Below are positions 1-8,870 of a stretch of DNA of 51,107 bases, one piece after another. Origin of the DNA: Lachnospiraceae bacterium (GTDB lineage: Bacteria > Bacillota > Clostridia > Lachnospirales > Lachnospiraceae); the NCBI GenBank assembly GCA_021202075.1, contig JAJQDT010000004.1, forward strand, positions 1-51,107. Reading direction: 5' to 3'. Position 1 is the first letter of the stretch. Every line of letters begins with the position of its first letter. The position numbers and the translations under genes are program-made. The notes under the pieces are model-generated. The model was given only the letters and a program-made list of their open reading frames with translations. It was not told where the DNA came from and made no database searches.

Positions 1-92
1 CTCCCCGGCGAGGGTATATCCCGTACGAAGTGCGGGATGCCTCCCCGGCGAGGGGCGCGGCCTTCGTCCATACTCGGCAAGCGAGTATGGAC
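1..92 (+). repeat. Mosaic of hairpin repeats (element E1)
   Basis: Three hairpins in a row. Positions 18-38 pair ATCCCGTAC with GTGCGGGAT around a GAA triloop. Two CCCCGGCGAGGG motifs lie at 3-14 and 43-54. Positions 66-76 and 82-92 form a perfect 11-bp inverted repeat (GTCCATACTCG / CGAGTATGGAC) preceded by GCGCGGCCTTC at 55-65. The GCGCGGCCTTC-GTCCATA core recurs at 40197-40214 and, inverted, at 46996-47032. It lies just upstream of the Fic gene and could be part of its leader. Confidence 0.75.
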
Positions 93-140
93 ATATGGTA
101 AGATAGCGACAGGAGATCTGGTTGGTGAAGGGAGAATTCC

Positions 141-908
141 ATGGAGCAGTATGAAAGAGCGCTTGCCCTGTGGCGGCGAAAGGAGATTACGACAGAGGCG
201 GAGCTTGCGGAGGCGCTAAGTGGACAGGGCATCGCCTATGCCTATCATTCCGGTAAAATAGAAAATGAGCGGGTCACCTGGAACGACACAAGAGAAATAT
301 TTGAGCATGACGGCGTGACCTCTTATACCGGCGATTTGCGGACTCTGTTCGAAATCCGAAACGCGAAGGAAGCCCAGGAGTTTTTCCTGGCTTCCTTTGG
401 ACAGCGGCGTCCGGTCGACGAGGCGTTTATTAAGGAGCTGCAGCGGCTTCTGACGCAGAATACCTACGATACGAGACGGTATCAGCTCGGAGAGCGTCCC
501 GGGGAATATAAAAAGCATGATTTCGTGACCGGCAGGGAGGAGATCGGAGCGCCCTGGGAGGACGTTGCGGAGGAGATGGCGGAGCTTTTAGAGGAATTAC
601 AGGAGCTCCCGGAGGGAAAGATACTGACAGCAGCCGCATATTTTCATGTGAAATTTGAGAATATTCATCCCTTTGCGGATGGCAACGGCAGAACCGGGAG
701 ACTGGCCATGAATTATCTGTTGGTGCTGCACGGTCATCCGCCCATCACTATCCACGAGGAGGATCGGCGCGCTTACTATGAAGCGCTGGAGGCCTGGGAC
801 AGGGAGCAGGCACTTTCCGTGATGTGCTCTTTTCTGAAGGAACAGACAGTCAAAACATGGGAGAAACAGATCGTGCGCGAAGAGCGCAGGAAAGGCGGAG
901 ATTTTTGA
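141..908 (+). CDS. Fic family protein (AMPylase-type, with N-terminal inhibitory motif)
   Basis: 255-aa Fic/DOC-fold protein, expected to transfer AMP or another phosphate-containing group to a target hydroxyl. The active-site loop HPFADGNGRTGR starts at His176 and carries every residue expected for catalysis. The N-terminus holds SGKIEN at residues 37-42, matching the (S/T)xxxE(G/N) inhibitory helix, so this looks like a self-inhibited class II Fic enzyme. The start at 141 has AAGGGAG about 6 nt upstream. There is no separate antitoxin gene, which fits a self-contained regulator. The target is unknown. It is convergent with the minus-strand operon and separated from it by that operon's terminator. 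Confidence 0.9.
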   Translation: MEQYERALALWRRKEITTEAELAEALSGQGIAYAYHSGKIENERVTWNDTREIFEHDGVTSYTGDLRTLFEIRNAKEAQEFFLASFGQRRPVDEAFIKELQRLLTQNTYDTRRYQLGERPGEYKKHDFVTGREEIGAPWEDVAEEMAELLEELQELPEGKILTAAAYFHVKFENIHPFADGNGRTGRLAMNYLLVLHGHPPITIHEEDRRAYYEALEAWDREQALSVMCSFLKEQTVKTWEKQIVREERRKGGDF

Positions 909-954
909 TGCAGAAAGATGTTGTGTTTGTCCTGTTTTTTTGTCTGATGTTCCT

Positions 955-993
955 TAAAAAATCGGACAGGGGAATGCTGCTTACCCCTGTCCG
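955..993 (-). terminator. Rho-independent terminator of the peptide-transport operon
   Basis: Perfect 10-bp stem CGGACAGGGG / CCCCTGTCCG (963-972 with 984-993), followed on the minus strand by ATTTTTT (961-955). It lies 16 bp after the M20 gene stop and blocks read-through into the convergent Fic gene. Confidence 0.9.
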
Positions 994-1008
994 CTAAAAA
1001 TCCTGCAT

Positions 1009-2298
1009 TCACCCCATCAACAGCTGTGCCAGCAGCTGTGCCGTGGGCAAAATCACGTCGGTATTCACACAGAATCCCGGATGATGGATGGGATGCCCGA
1101 CTCCGGTGCCAACCCGTATGTAGCAGCCCGGTATGTCCTTTTCGATATAATAAGCAAAGTCATCGCCGCTCATGGAGCTTTTGGGCGGGACTACTTCCAT
1201 GCCAAGCGAAAGAGCGGTCTTCTTGCCGACCTCTGCCATCTGGCCATCGTTCCAGGTGGCAGGCGGTCCCGGCGTCCATACGACTTCGGCGGCGGCGCCA
1301 TAGGCGGCTGCCGTGCGTTCTGCGATTTCCCGAACCCTGCGCTCATACAAAGCGCGGTCTTCTCGGTTCAGAGTGCGGACGGTTCCCTCCAGCTCCGCCT
1401 CAGAGGGGATGACATTCCAGGTCGTGCCGCTGGAAATCCGGGTGACGCTTAAGAGAGAGGGGTGCATCGCATTCACATTGCGGCTGACAATCGACTGCAG
1501 GCTTTGCACGATCGCCGCGGCAGCAGGAATGGGATCCACACCGTCGTCGGGATGCGCGCCGTGGCAGCCAACACCTGTGACCCGGATCTTGAAGCGGTCG
1601 ACCGCCGCCGTTACATACCCTTCCCCGACGCTTACGACATTCACTTCGTTGGACGGATCTGCGTGGAACCCCCAGATACAGGGCACGTCATCCAGCGCAC
1701 CTGTATCAAGGACCTTTACCGCACCGTGGGACTCCTCCTCTGCCGGCTGAAAGAGAAACTTTACCGTGCCGGAAAATTCCTTCCTGTGTTCATGAAGCAG
1801 GATCGCCGCTCCAATCCCGGCTGTAATGTGAAAATCGTGTCCACAGGCATGCATATGCCCCGGTATTTCCGAGCGGTACTCCAGATCGGTCTGCTCTGTG
1901 ACAGGAAGAGCGTCGATGTCGCAGCGCAGAGCAGCGCGGGTTGTTCCATACCTTTCTGTATTTTCGCCTGTATGCTCTATTTCGTTTATTTCCGCAGATG
2001 TATTTGATTTTTCATCCGTATTCGAATTTGCTGAAAGCTCTTTATGAACGCTTTTATTTTCGGCTGCTGCAGTTTTTTTGCCTGCGGCAACATTTCCTTC
2101 TGAGTTTATATTTACAGGTTTCTCTCCCCGCACCGCGGCGACCAGCCCTGTCTCCAGCAGATAAGGCAGAATCTCGATTCCTGTCGCAGTCAGCAGCTCC
2201 CGGATCTTTGCCGTGGTCTGTACTTCCTCGTAGGGCAGCTCCGGATGCCGGTGAAACCATTTAAAATTTTCAATCAGATATTGCTCAAAATTCTCCAT
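1009..2298 (-). CDS. M20 family amidohydrolase (hippurate/N-acyl-amino-acid hydrolase type)
   Basis: 429-aa zinc metallo-amidohydrolase, likely cleaving N-acyl amino acids or small peptides. Family signatures are HACGHDFH (metal site), PAEEESHG (general-base Glu region), the dimerisation stretch GVDPIPAAAAIV, and MSGDDFAYY near the C-terminus. The start has GGAGG upstream. A low-complexity, Asn/Glu/Lys-rich insertion of about 60 residues sits between AAVRGEKP and ALRCDIDALP, where relatives have only a few residues; it makes the protein longer than the usual 380-400 aa. It is the last gene of a minus-strand peptide ABC operon, so it probably processes what that transporter imports. The exact substrate cannot be read from the sequence. 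Confidence 0.88.
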   Translation of the reverse strand: MENFEQYLIENFKWFHRHPELPYEEVQTTAKIRELLTATGIEILPYLLETGLVAAVRGEKPVNINSEGNVAAGKKTAAAENKSVHKELSANSNTDEKSNTSAEINEIEHTGENTERYGTTRAALRCDIDALPVTEQTDLEYRSEIPGHMHACGHDFHITAGIGAAILLHEHRKEFSGTVKFLFQPAEEESHGAVKVLDTGALDDVPCIWGFHADPSNEVNVVSVGEGYVTAAVDRFKIRVTGVGCHGAHPDDGVDPIPAAAAIVQSLQSIVSRNVNAMHPSLLSVTRISSGTTWNVIPSEAELEGTVRTLNREDRALYERRVREIAERTAAAYGAAAEVVWTPGPPATWNDGQMAEVGKKTALSLGMEVVPPKSSMSGDDFAYYIEKDIPGCYIRVGTGVGHPIHHPGFCVNTDVILPTAQLLAQLLMG

Positions 2299-2380
2299 TT
2301 TGTTATCCTCCGTTGCCGATTATTTATTGCGCGGCTTCCATCACAGTTGTTTTTATTCGTGCGGGTTTCTCCAGGGTCGC

Positions 2381-2475
2381 TGCTTTATATTTCGCCGTTC
2401 GAAACCAGTCATCCTGCGTGACCAGCATTGCCAGAACAACGCGCGCTGTTTTACATTCCGCCGTTCGGATCCAGT
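2381..2475. repeat. Imperfect 29-bp direct repeat at the dppC-like 3' end
   Basis: TGCTTTATATTTCGCCGTTC at 2381-2400 (extending to 2409) is repeated with about 5 changes at 2447-2475. The second copy encodes the last residues of the permease (DPNGG); the first lies in the intergenic gap (2299-2450). It looks like a tail duplication. I see nothing else in the gap beyond the RBS of the M20 gene. Confidence 0.55.
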
Positions 2476-3491
2476 GCGTCTCTCAGGGCGTCGCCGATAA
2501 AGTTGATTGACATCACAATCACGATGATCATCAGTCCGGGCGGGATCCAGAGCCAGGGCTGGGATGTCAGCACCGTGAGGGACTGTGCACCGTTGAGCAT
2601 ATTGCCAAGGCTCGGCGTGGGCGGCTGCACCCCCTGTCCCAGAAAGCTCAGGGCCGCCTCATCCAGAATGGACAAAGCCAGCACAGAGGTCGCGTAGACC
2701 AGAATGGGCGCCGCCGTATTCGGAAGAATCTCCGAGAACAGGATGTGACGAAGCGGCATTCCTGCCACAATATTTCCCTTTATAAAGTTGGTCTCTCTTA
2801 AATTCAGAACGTTGCTGCGCACCAGTCTGGCGACGCCCGGCCAGTCTACAAAGCCCAGGATCAGGATGATATTCCAGAGCCCCGGCTCGAAAATCGCTGC
2901 CGCCACAAGTACCAGAAGGATGTAGGGGAAGGACATCACCATATCCGTAAACCGCATGATGATCATATCCGCGATTCCGCCGAAATATCCGGCGATCAGC
3001 CCCAGAATGACGCCGATCACAGTGGAGATCAGTGTTGCCATCACGCCGACCAGCAGCGAGATGCGAGTAGCGTACAGCAGCCGGCTTAGCATATCCCGGC
3101 CGATCTGATCCGTTCCCAGCCAGAATTTCCAGGAAGGAGGTTTGGAAAAGCCACCCACGATCGCCGTGGGATCATAGGGCGCGATCACCGGAGCGAGAAC
3201 CGCGGCAGCCGTGATAATGGCCAGAATCACCAGACTGACGGTACCCAGACGATGATGCCGGAACCTGCGCCAGACGGTCTGCAGGTAGCTCTCACTTTGG
3301 AACCCCATATTATTGTTGTCGTTTGAGCTTCCAGGCTGGGAACCGGCCACCCCTTTATGCTCACAGGCAGATGCGGAAAGTCGCGGCTTGCGACGCATCC
3401 CTTTGGCGCAGCGGCGGATAGGAGTGTGAGAACTCCCTTTATCCGATTCGGATTCAGTTGTCGTTTTTTGTTTATAGAAAAAGAGTCCCAT
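2451..3491 (-). CDS. Peptide ABC transporter permease (DppC/OppC type)
   Basis: 346-aa inner-membrane permease of the dipeptide/oligopeptide/nickel family. The typical N-terminal helix (LGTVSLVILAIITAAAVLAPVIAPYDP), the LGTDQIGRDMLSRLLYATRISL signature and the EAA loop region (SNVLNLRETNFIKG...) are all present. The first ~60 residues are an unusual hydrophilic extension rich in Ser, Lys and Asn before the conserved region (MGFQSESYLQTVWRRF). The start at 3491 is favoured because AAGGGG lies just upstream, while the internal Met at 3308 has no visible RBS. It follows the DppB-type gene by 9 bp in the same operon. Confidence 0.9.
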   Translation of the reverse strand: MGLFFYKQKTTTESESDKGSSHTPIRRCAKGMRRKPRLSASACEHKGVAGSQPGSSNDNNNMGFQSESYLQTVWRRFRHHRLGTVSLVILAIITAAAVLAPVIAPYDPTAIVGGFSKPPSWKFWLGTDQIGRDMLSRLLYATRISLLVGVMATLISTVIGVILGLIAGYFGGIADMIIMRFTDMVMSFPYILLVLVAAAIFEPGLWNIILILGFVDWPGVARLVRSNVLNLRETNFIKGNIVAGMPLRHILFSEILPNTAAPILVYATSVLALSILDEAALSFLGQGVQPPTPSLGNMLNGAQSLTVLTSQPWLWIPPGLMIIVIVMSINFIGDALRDALDPNGGM

Positions 3492-3500
3492 GCTTTCCCC

Positions 3501-4448
3501 TTAATCAAGCTGAATGGTAGGATCCGCCAGCACGTACAAAATATCCGTCAGCAGATTCGCGATAAGAACGACGACTGCCGACAGCAGACATACGCCCATG
3601 ATTACCGGGTAATCCCGGTTGCTGATGGCGCTCATGGTCATCAGGCCAAGACCCGGCCAGGAGAATACCTGCTCAATGATGATCGACCCGCCGAACAGCA
3701 TCGGAATCTCCATGCCAATCACTGTAATGATGGGCAGCAGCGCATTGCGCAGGGCATGCTTGTTGATGACGCGAAAACGGCCGATTCCCTTGGCCCTGGC
3801 GGTCCGCAGATAATCCTGCTGCAGGATCTCCAGCACCGCGCTGCGGATATAGCGGATGGTACTTCCGGCCATGGAAAACGACAGCACAATCACGGGCATC
3901 ACCATATGTCTCGCGACATCCAGCGCGCCGCTGTCGGTTCCCAGTGTTGTCATGCCGCTTGACGGAAGCCATCCGAGCCTGATCGTAAATACATAGACCA
4001 GAAGCAGGGAGAAGAAAAATCCAGGTATGCTGCTTCCCAGAAAGGAGACCGTCACGACCGCATAGTCCCCTTTGGAATACTGGTGAACCGCGCTGTAAAT
4101 ACCGGCCGGAACGGAGAAAAGCAGACTGACGATCAGCGACACGCCCATCAAAAGAAGCGTCGGCCCTAAGTGGCTTGCGATCATGGAGCTCACCGACTGG
4201 TAGGATTTGATCGAATAGCCCAGATTGCCCTGCAGGATCTGCCCCAGCCAGACAAAATACTGGACATAGAAGGGCTTGTCCAGACCCAGAGCGATCGCCT
4301 TCGCCTGCACGGCCGCCTCGGAGACGCGCGGTCCCTGCAGCATTTCAAGAGGACTTCCGGCCAGACACATGATGCCGTAATCAATCAGCGTGATGCCGAA
4401 CAGGACCGGAATCGCGATCAGAATGCGTTTTAAAATGTATTTACCCAT
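3501..4448 (-). CDS. Peptide ABC transporter permease (DppB/OppB type)
   Basis: 315-aa permease that pairs with the DppC-type subunit. The N-terminal MGKYILKRILIAIPVLFGITL, the GLDKPFYVQYFVWLGQILQGNLGYS motif and the EAA loop (DYLRTARAKGIGRFRVINKHALRNALLPI) are typical. I chose the start at 4448 because GGGAGGAGG precedes it; longer in-frame extensions lack family similarity. Its ATG overlaps the end of the upstream ATPase gene by 8 bp, suggesting translational coupling. It has multiple membrane segments and no anomalies. Confidence 0.93.
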   Translation of the reverse strand: MGKYILKRILIAIPVLFGITLIDYGIMCLAGSPLEMLQGPRVSEAAVQAKAIALGLDKPFYVQYFVWLGQILQGNLGYSIKSYQSVSSMIASHLGPTLLLMGVSLIVSLLFSVPAGIYSAVHQYSKGDYAVVTVSFLGSSIPGFFFSLLLVYVFTIRLGWLPSSGMTTLGTDSGALDVARHMVMPVIVLSFSMAGSTIRYIRSAVLEILQQDYLRTARAKGIGRFRVINKHALRNALLPIITVIGMEIPMLFGGSIIIEQVFSWPGLGLMTMSAISNRDYPVIMGVCLLSAVVVLIANLLTDILYVLADPTIQLD

Positions 4449-5583
4449 GCGCGGCCTCCTCCCGTATGATTTTTGATGCTGCGGTATCTGAAGCGTTCTG
4501 TATGTTTTCCGGCACAAAGGAATGTGCTGTTTTGCGAATGCTTTCCGGCGCAATGGAATTTGGCGCTTTGGATATATTTTTCAGCATGACCGGACAGGCT
4601 GCTTTGTGAAATGTTGGCAGTGTTCCATTCGCAGCGGATTCCAGCTCCGGTTCTTCATGTGCGCACGCGTCTGTGGCATAAGGACAGCGGCTGTGGAAAC
4701 GGCATCCAGACGGCGGATTGGTATTGCTGCCGATCTCTCCCTGCAAAAGGCGGCGTTCCTTATCCTTTTGCGCCGTATCCGGCACAGGTACCGCCTCCAG
4801 CAGTGCCCTTGTATACGGATGAACGGGGTGGTGGAACACCTCTCTGGCTTCGCCGATCTCTACAATTTTCCCAAGATACATCACGGCAATCTGATGGCTG
4901 ACATAGTTGACCGCCCCCAGCCCGTGTCCTACAAACAAAAACGTCAGATTCAGCTCTTTTTGCAGCTCCTTCAGCAGATTCAGGATCTGCGCCTGAATCG
5001 ACACATCCAGAGCGCTGACCGGCTCATCGCAAATGATAAATTCCGGATTTAAAGAAAGTGCTTTGGCAATGGCGATGCGCTGCCTCTGCCCGCCTGAGAA
5101 CTCATGCGGATATCTGCCGAGAACGGTTTTTGGCAGGCCAACCATATCCATAAGCTTACGGATATCCTGTTCCACGGAAGCCCTCGTGGAAATGTGATGG
5201 TACAGCATGGGCTGCGCCAATATCTCAAAAACATGCTTTCTCGGATTTAAAGAAGAGTAAGGATCCTGAAAAACCATCTGCAGCTTTGTCCGAACCTGCC
5301 GCAGCTGTTGCTTATCCTTGCGGATCGCCGCCAGATCACAGCCGTCATAGCAGATCGTGCCCGCCGTGGGAATCTCCAGACCGACCAGCTGTCTGCCTAT
5401 GGTAGATTTCCCGCAGCCGGATTCCCCCACAAGTCCCAGTGTCTGCCCCTTCGGGATCGAAAAGCTGACGCCGTCCACAGCCCTGATGTGGCCGGTCGTA
5501 TGAGTAATGACGCCGCCCTTGATGGGGTAGTATTTTTTAAGATCCCGCACCTCAATGAAAGGTATTGATTTCTCGTCCGCCAT
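4441..5583 (-). CDS. Peptide ABC transporter ATP-binding protein (DppF/OppF type)
   Basis: 380-aa ATPase. It has Walker A GESGCGKST, ABC signature FSGGQRQRIAIAKALS, Walker B FIICDEPVSALD, and the C-terminal oligopeptide-transporter cysteine motif CRFHSRCPYATDAC. The C-terminus is longer than in relatives by ~45 residues with an internal period of 12 aa (NSIAPESIRKTA / HSFVPENIQNAS). This is encoded by a 36-bp tandem repeat at 4502-4573. The RBS GGGAG precedes the ATG. It works with the DppD-type ATPase encoded upstream. Confidence 0.93.
   Translation of the reverse strand: MADEKSIPFIEVRDLKKYYPIKGGVITHTTGHIRAVDGVSFSIPKGQTLGLVGESGCGKSTIGRQLVGLEIPTAGTICYDGCDLAAIRKDKQQLRQVRTKLQMVFQDPYSSLNPRKHVFEILAQPMLYHHISTRASVEQDIRKLMDMVGLPKTVLGRYPHEFSGGQRQRIAIAKALSLNPEFIICDEPVSALDVSIQAQILNLLKELQKELNLTFLFVGHGLGAVNYVSHQIAVMYLGKIVEIGEAREVFHHPVHPYTRALLEAVPVPDTAQKDKERRLLQGEIGSNTNPPSGCRFHSRCPYATDACAHEEPELESAANGTLPTFHKAACPVMLKNISKAPNSIAPESIRKTAHSFVPENIQNASDTAASKIIREEAAHG
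4502..4573. repeat. Two-copy 36-bp in-frame tandem repeat
   Basis: Units 4502-4537 and 4538-4573 both follow ATGYTTTCCGGCRCAAWGGA and share most bases. They encode the repeated tail of the DppF-type ATPase. The 36-bp unit keeps the reading frame. Confidence 0.7.
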
Positions 5584-5740
5584 TTGGCAATTCTCCCTCT
5601 GGTATCATATTGCCATTCTCAAACGCTGCAGCATAGTTCTCACATACATGGTACGATTCACTTCACATGTGCCGCAGCATGACAACCACATATCGCAGCA
5701 CTTTTTATGTGCCACAGCTTATCTTCACACACAGGCGTTC

Positions 5741-6724
5741 TCATTGCGCTATAACATCATTTTCAAGCGCAACAACACACCTGGCGGTATGCCCGCCGCC
5801 GAACTCATAATTTTCCTGCGGCTGGCCGCACTGTTCGCACGCATACGGGCAGCGGTCAGTGAAACGGCATCCGGTGATATCGTCGTAGCGCTCCGGCACC
5901 ATGCCGGGAATCGCCGTAAGCTGCCGGTCGGCGCCATCCAGGATTGTGGGCACCGTGTTTAGAAGCGCCTGGGTGTAGGGGTGTTTTGGGTGTGCAAAAA
6001 GCTCCTCTGCGTCCGCTTCCTCTATGATCTGTCCCGCATACATCACAAGTACCCGGTCTGCGGTGTTCGCCACCAGACCGATGTCATGCGTGATCAGGAT
6101 CATGGCCATCCCTTTTTCCCGCTGCAGCTCTCTTAAAAGATGCATGATCTGCGCCTGTATGGTCACATCCAGCGCAGTCGTAGGTTCATCCGCGATCAGC
6201 AGCTTCGGATTGCAGGAGAGAGCCATGGCGATCATCACTCTCTGCCGCATCCCGCCCGATAATGTGTGCGGATATTTTCGCATCATGCTCTCCGGATCCG
6301 GCATCCCTGCCTTCTTAAGCAGATCAATCGCGCGCAGCCGGGCCTCCTTTTTGGAAAGGTGCATGTGGATCCGGATGCTTTCCGTGATCTGACTGCCCAC
6401 GGTAAAAACCGGATTCAGGGAGGTCAGCGGATCCTGAAAAATCATGGTCAGCTCGTCCCCCCGGATCCGATCCAGATCCTTCTCACTCATGGAAAGCAGA
6501 GAATGAGACTCAAAGAGGACAGAGCCGTCAACGACAGCTCCGCCCTTCCCTAATAATCCCATAATTGACAGTGAGGTGACACTTTTCCCGCAGCCTGATT
6601 CGCCCACAATGCAGACGACCTCCCCAGGGTCTACGTGAAAGCTCACGTGGTCAACACTGATCGTTCTGCCATAATCCCCGGTAAAGACTGTGGTCAGGTC
6701 CTTTACTTCAAGCAAATGCGGCAT
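5741..6724 (-). CDS. Peptide ABC transporter ATP-binding protein (DppD/OppD type)
   Basis: 327-aa ATPase. It has Walker A GESGCGKSVTS, signature [16 protein letters not shown], Walker B LLIADEPTTALD, and the C-terminal cysteine cluster CRFTDRCPYACEQC typical of oligopeptide transporters. AGGAGGG lies upstream of the ATG. The 157-bp gap to the next gene (5584-5740) holds two copies of GCTGYGGCACAT on the minus strand but no gene that I can support. Confidence 0.93.
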   Translation of the reverse strand: MPHLLEVKDLTTVFTGDYGRTISVDHVSFHVDPGEVVCIVGESGCGKSVTSLSIMGLLGKGGAVVDGSVLFESHSLLSMSEKDLDRIRGDELTMIFQDPLTSLNPVFTVGSQITESIRIHMHLSKKEARLRAIDLLKKAGMPDPESMMRKYPHTLSGGMRQRVMIAMALSCNPKLLIADEPTTALDVTIQAQIMHLLRELQREKGMAMILITHDIGLVANTADRVLVMYAGQIIEEADAEELFAHPKHPYTQALLNTVPTILDGADRQLTAIPGMVPERYDDITGCRFTDRCPYACEQCGQPQENYEFGGGHTARCVVALENDVIAQ

Positions 6725-6854
6725 TCCCGGCCCTCCTGTGTATTATCCCCGGTAACTGCTCATGTTTTCACATTCACAGCTACTGTCATTTACTCATGAT
6801 GATACTGCGGATTGCCGTATGCTTCGCCGCTCCGTTCGTGTATCATTCGTTATC

Positions 6855-8459
6855 TCAGTCCGTGACGTCCCAGTTCTGTACGTCATTGAAGAAACCGTAC
6901 ACCGTAGGCTCCGCGCCGGTCACACGATTGCTGACTGCGCCCATCGCGCTGATCACATAGGCAGAGAACATCGGGACCTCCTCCTGCACGATGCCATCCA
7001 CGATGGCGTAATCTTCGGTAAGCTGATCTATATCCGTGGTGGTCTGGGTGTCCTCCAGCGCCGCGTTGATCTCATCATTGGAGTACCCGGTCCAGCTTCC
7101 CTCGCCGGACAGCAGCCACGCCACATCCGGATACGGATCCACCGGCGCGTACGTGTACTGTACTGCCAGTATATCATAATCGGTCGTCCCTGCAACCGTC
7201 ATCAGGTTGGCAAGATCCATGGTGGTAATCTCTACATTAATGCCGACTGCCGCCCACTGCGCCGCGAGAACCTGCGCGCCGTTGACAAATGTCGTATCCC
7301 CGGACCATACATAGAAGCGCAGGGTCTGAGAGCTGTCCCAGCCCGCTTCCTCCAGAAGCTCCATCGCCTTGTCCGGATCATACTCCAGCGGCACGATCGT
7401 TTCATCGTAATAAGGGCTGGCGGAGGAAACAAATCCGTCGATGACCTCGCCGTGCCCGCTAAGCAGCTCCTCAACCAGCATCTCGCGGTCGATCGCGTAG
7501 ACAAGCGCCTGGCGCACTCTGGCATCCGTCACATTTTCCGTCTGGATAAATAAGGACTGGTTGGTCACCGGAGCGCCGTATACCGCGGTCACATTTTCCA
7601 GCTGCTCAATGCTCTCATAATCCGTCTCCGGAATGGAGGTCATGGTGAGCTGTGTGATATCGATCTCGCCCGACTGCAGGCCGGCGTAAATCTGGCTGCC
7701 GTCCACAATTTTGATATTCAGTTTATCAATCTTGGGCGCACCCTTCCAGTAATCCTCGTTCGCTTCATAAGAAATATAGTGGTCCGCGTCATAGTCCGTC
7801 AGGAAAAATGGTCCGTTGATGACATCCGGTTGATTGAACCAGTCCGCCGTCAGAAGCTCTTCCTCGCTGAACTGTTCGATGATGCTCTTCGGCAGTGCGC
7901 GGAGATATCTGCCGTAGGTATTGTTGAACGTCGTAAGCGACATGGAATACTTGGCGGTAAACTGCAGCGTCTTATCGTCCAGTACCGTAAGACCGGCCAT
8001 CTCCGTCGCTCCTTCTTCCACAAAGCCCTCGTCGGAAGTACCCTCAAACGCATAAAGCATCAGCGTGGTATTGTTCACGATGGGGCTGGCCATGCGCAGC
8101 ACCGTGTACTCCAGGTCGTACGCCGTCACCGGCTCTCCGTCGGACCATGTCGCGTCGTCGTCGATGTGCACGATAAAATTGATATTATCCTCCGTAGTGA
8201 TGGAATCCGCCAGCATATACTGGAAATTGGAATCCGAATCCAGCTCCACGAGCGGCAGGAACATCAAGTCCACCGCGTATTTGTTGATCTCGGTCTGATC
8301 CATCACAAAGGGGTTAATCCCGCCCAGGCTGCTGGTAACACCAACGTTGATAATCTTTTCCCCATCGTCGGATGAGGCGCTGACGGTCGTGACAGCCGAG
8401 GATGCGAGCATCGCACCGGCCAGAAGCAGGCTAAGCATTTTTGCATTTGTTCTTTTCAT
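6855..8459 (-). CDS. ABC transporter substrate-binding protein, family 5 (peptide type)
   Basis: 534-aa extracellular solute-binding protein, first gene of the operon and presumed peptide receptor. It has an N-terminal secretion signal (KMLSLLLAGAMLASSAVTTVSASS) with no cysteine, so no lipobox. Family-5 features include NVGVTSSLGGINPF near the mature N-terminus and DARVRQALVYAIDREMLVEELLSG in the middle. GGGAGGAG precedes the ATG. The missing lipid anchor is odd for a Gram-positive binding protein. Substrate class (peptide versus nickel or sugar) is inferred from the ATPase types and the M20 hydrolase. Confidence 0.9.
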   Translation of the reverse strand: MKRTNAKMLSLLLAGAMLASSAVTTVSASSDDGEKIINVGVTSSLGGINPFVMDQTEINKYAVDLMFLPLVELDSDSNFQYMLADSITTEDNINFIVHIDDDATWSDGEPVTAYDLEYTVLRMASPIVNNTTLMLYAFEGTSDEGFVEEGATEMAGLTVLDDKTLQFTAKYSMSLTTFNNTYGRYLRALPKSIIEQFSEEELLTADWFNQPDVINGPFFLTDYDADHYISYEANEDYWKGAPKIDKLNIKIVDGSQIYAGLQSGEIDITQLTMTSIPETDYESIEQLENVTAVYGAPVTNQSLFIQTENVTDARVRQALVYAIDREMLVEELLSGHGEVIDGFVSSASPYYDETIVPLEYDPDKAMELLEEAGWDSSQTLRFYVWSGDTTFVNGAQVLAAQWAAVGINVEITTMDLANLMTVAGTTDYDILAVQYTYAPVDPYPDVAWLLSGEGSWTGYSNDEINAALEDTQTTTDIDQLTEDYAIVDGIVQEEVPMFSAYVISAMGAVSNRVTGAEPTVYGFFNDVQNWDVTD

Positions 8460-8513
8460 AATGTTCTCCTCCCATTGCGGATATTCATACTGAATAGATA
8501 GGTATTGTGTGAA

Positions 8514-8542
8514 ATTATACTTGCAGATGGGGATATTGTCAA
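8514..8542 (-). promoter_or_regulatory. Sigma-A promoter of the peptide-transport operon
   Basis: On the minus strand the -35 is TTGACA (8542-8537) and the -10 is TATAAT (8519-8514), with a 17-bp spacer: a perfect consensus. It lies 55 bp upstream of the binding-protein start, so the operon should be strongly transcribed unless a repressor acts. I found no clear operator. Confidence 0.85.
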
Positions 8543-8765
8543 TACTTTTATCCCCGCTTCTGCGATTTATTCCTTCTACGACGTATTACCGCTATTGTAC
8601 AGGCAATTGAAGAAGATTGCAAAGAAAAAATGCGGAAATTTTAATGCGCGGGCACCGGCAATAAAGGAAACGCTCTACGTTCCGTTTCGGTCGGTGTTAT
8701 CACAGGCCGTAAAAGCCCTGACACAGCCAGGAAAAAAATACAGGGAAAATACAGGTTAAAAATGA

Positions 8766-8794
8766 TTGAAAAAAGGTGACATACGCTATAAAAT
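8766..8794 (+). promoter_or_regulatory. Sigma-A promoter for the C39 peptidase / Fe-ADH operon
   Basis: TTGAAA (8766-8771), 17-bp spacer, TAAAAT (8789-8794). The start codon is 77 bp downstream. The rest of the 8460-8870 gap holds only this promoter, the divergent one at 8514 and a TTTCGGTCGGT motif at 8685 that resembles other dispersed repeats. Confidence 0.65.
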
Positions 8795-8870
8795 ATACGG
8801 AGTCGGCGGAAATCGCGACGCAAAGGATTGAGGATTGCCATTTTTTAACCGTGACGTAAAGGATTTTGCC

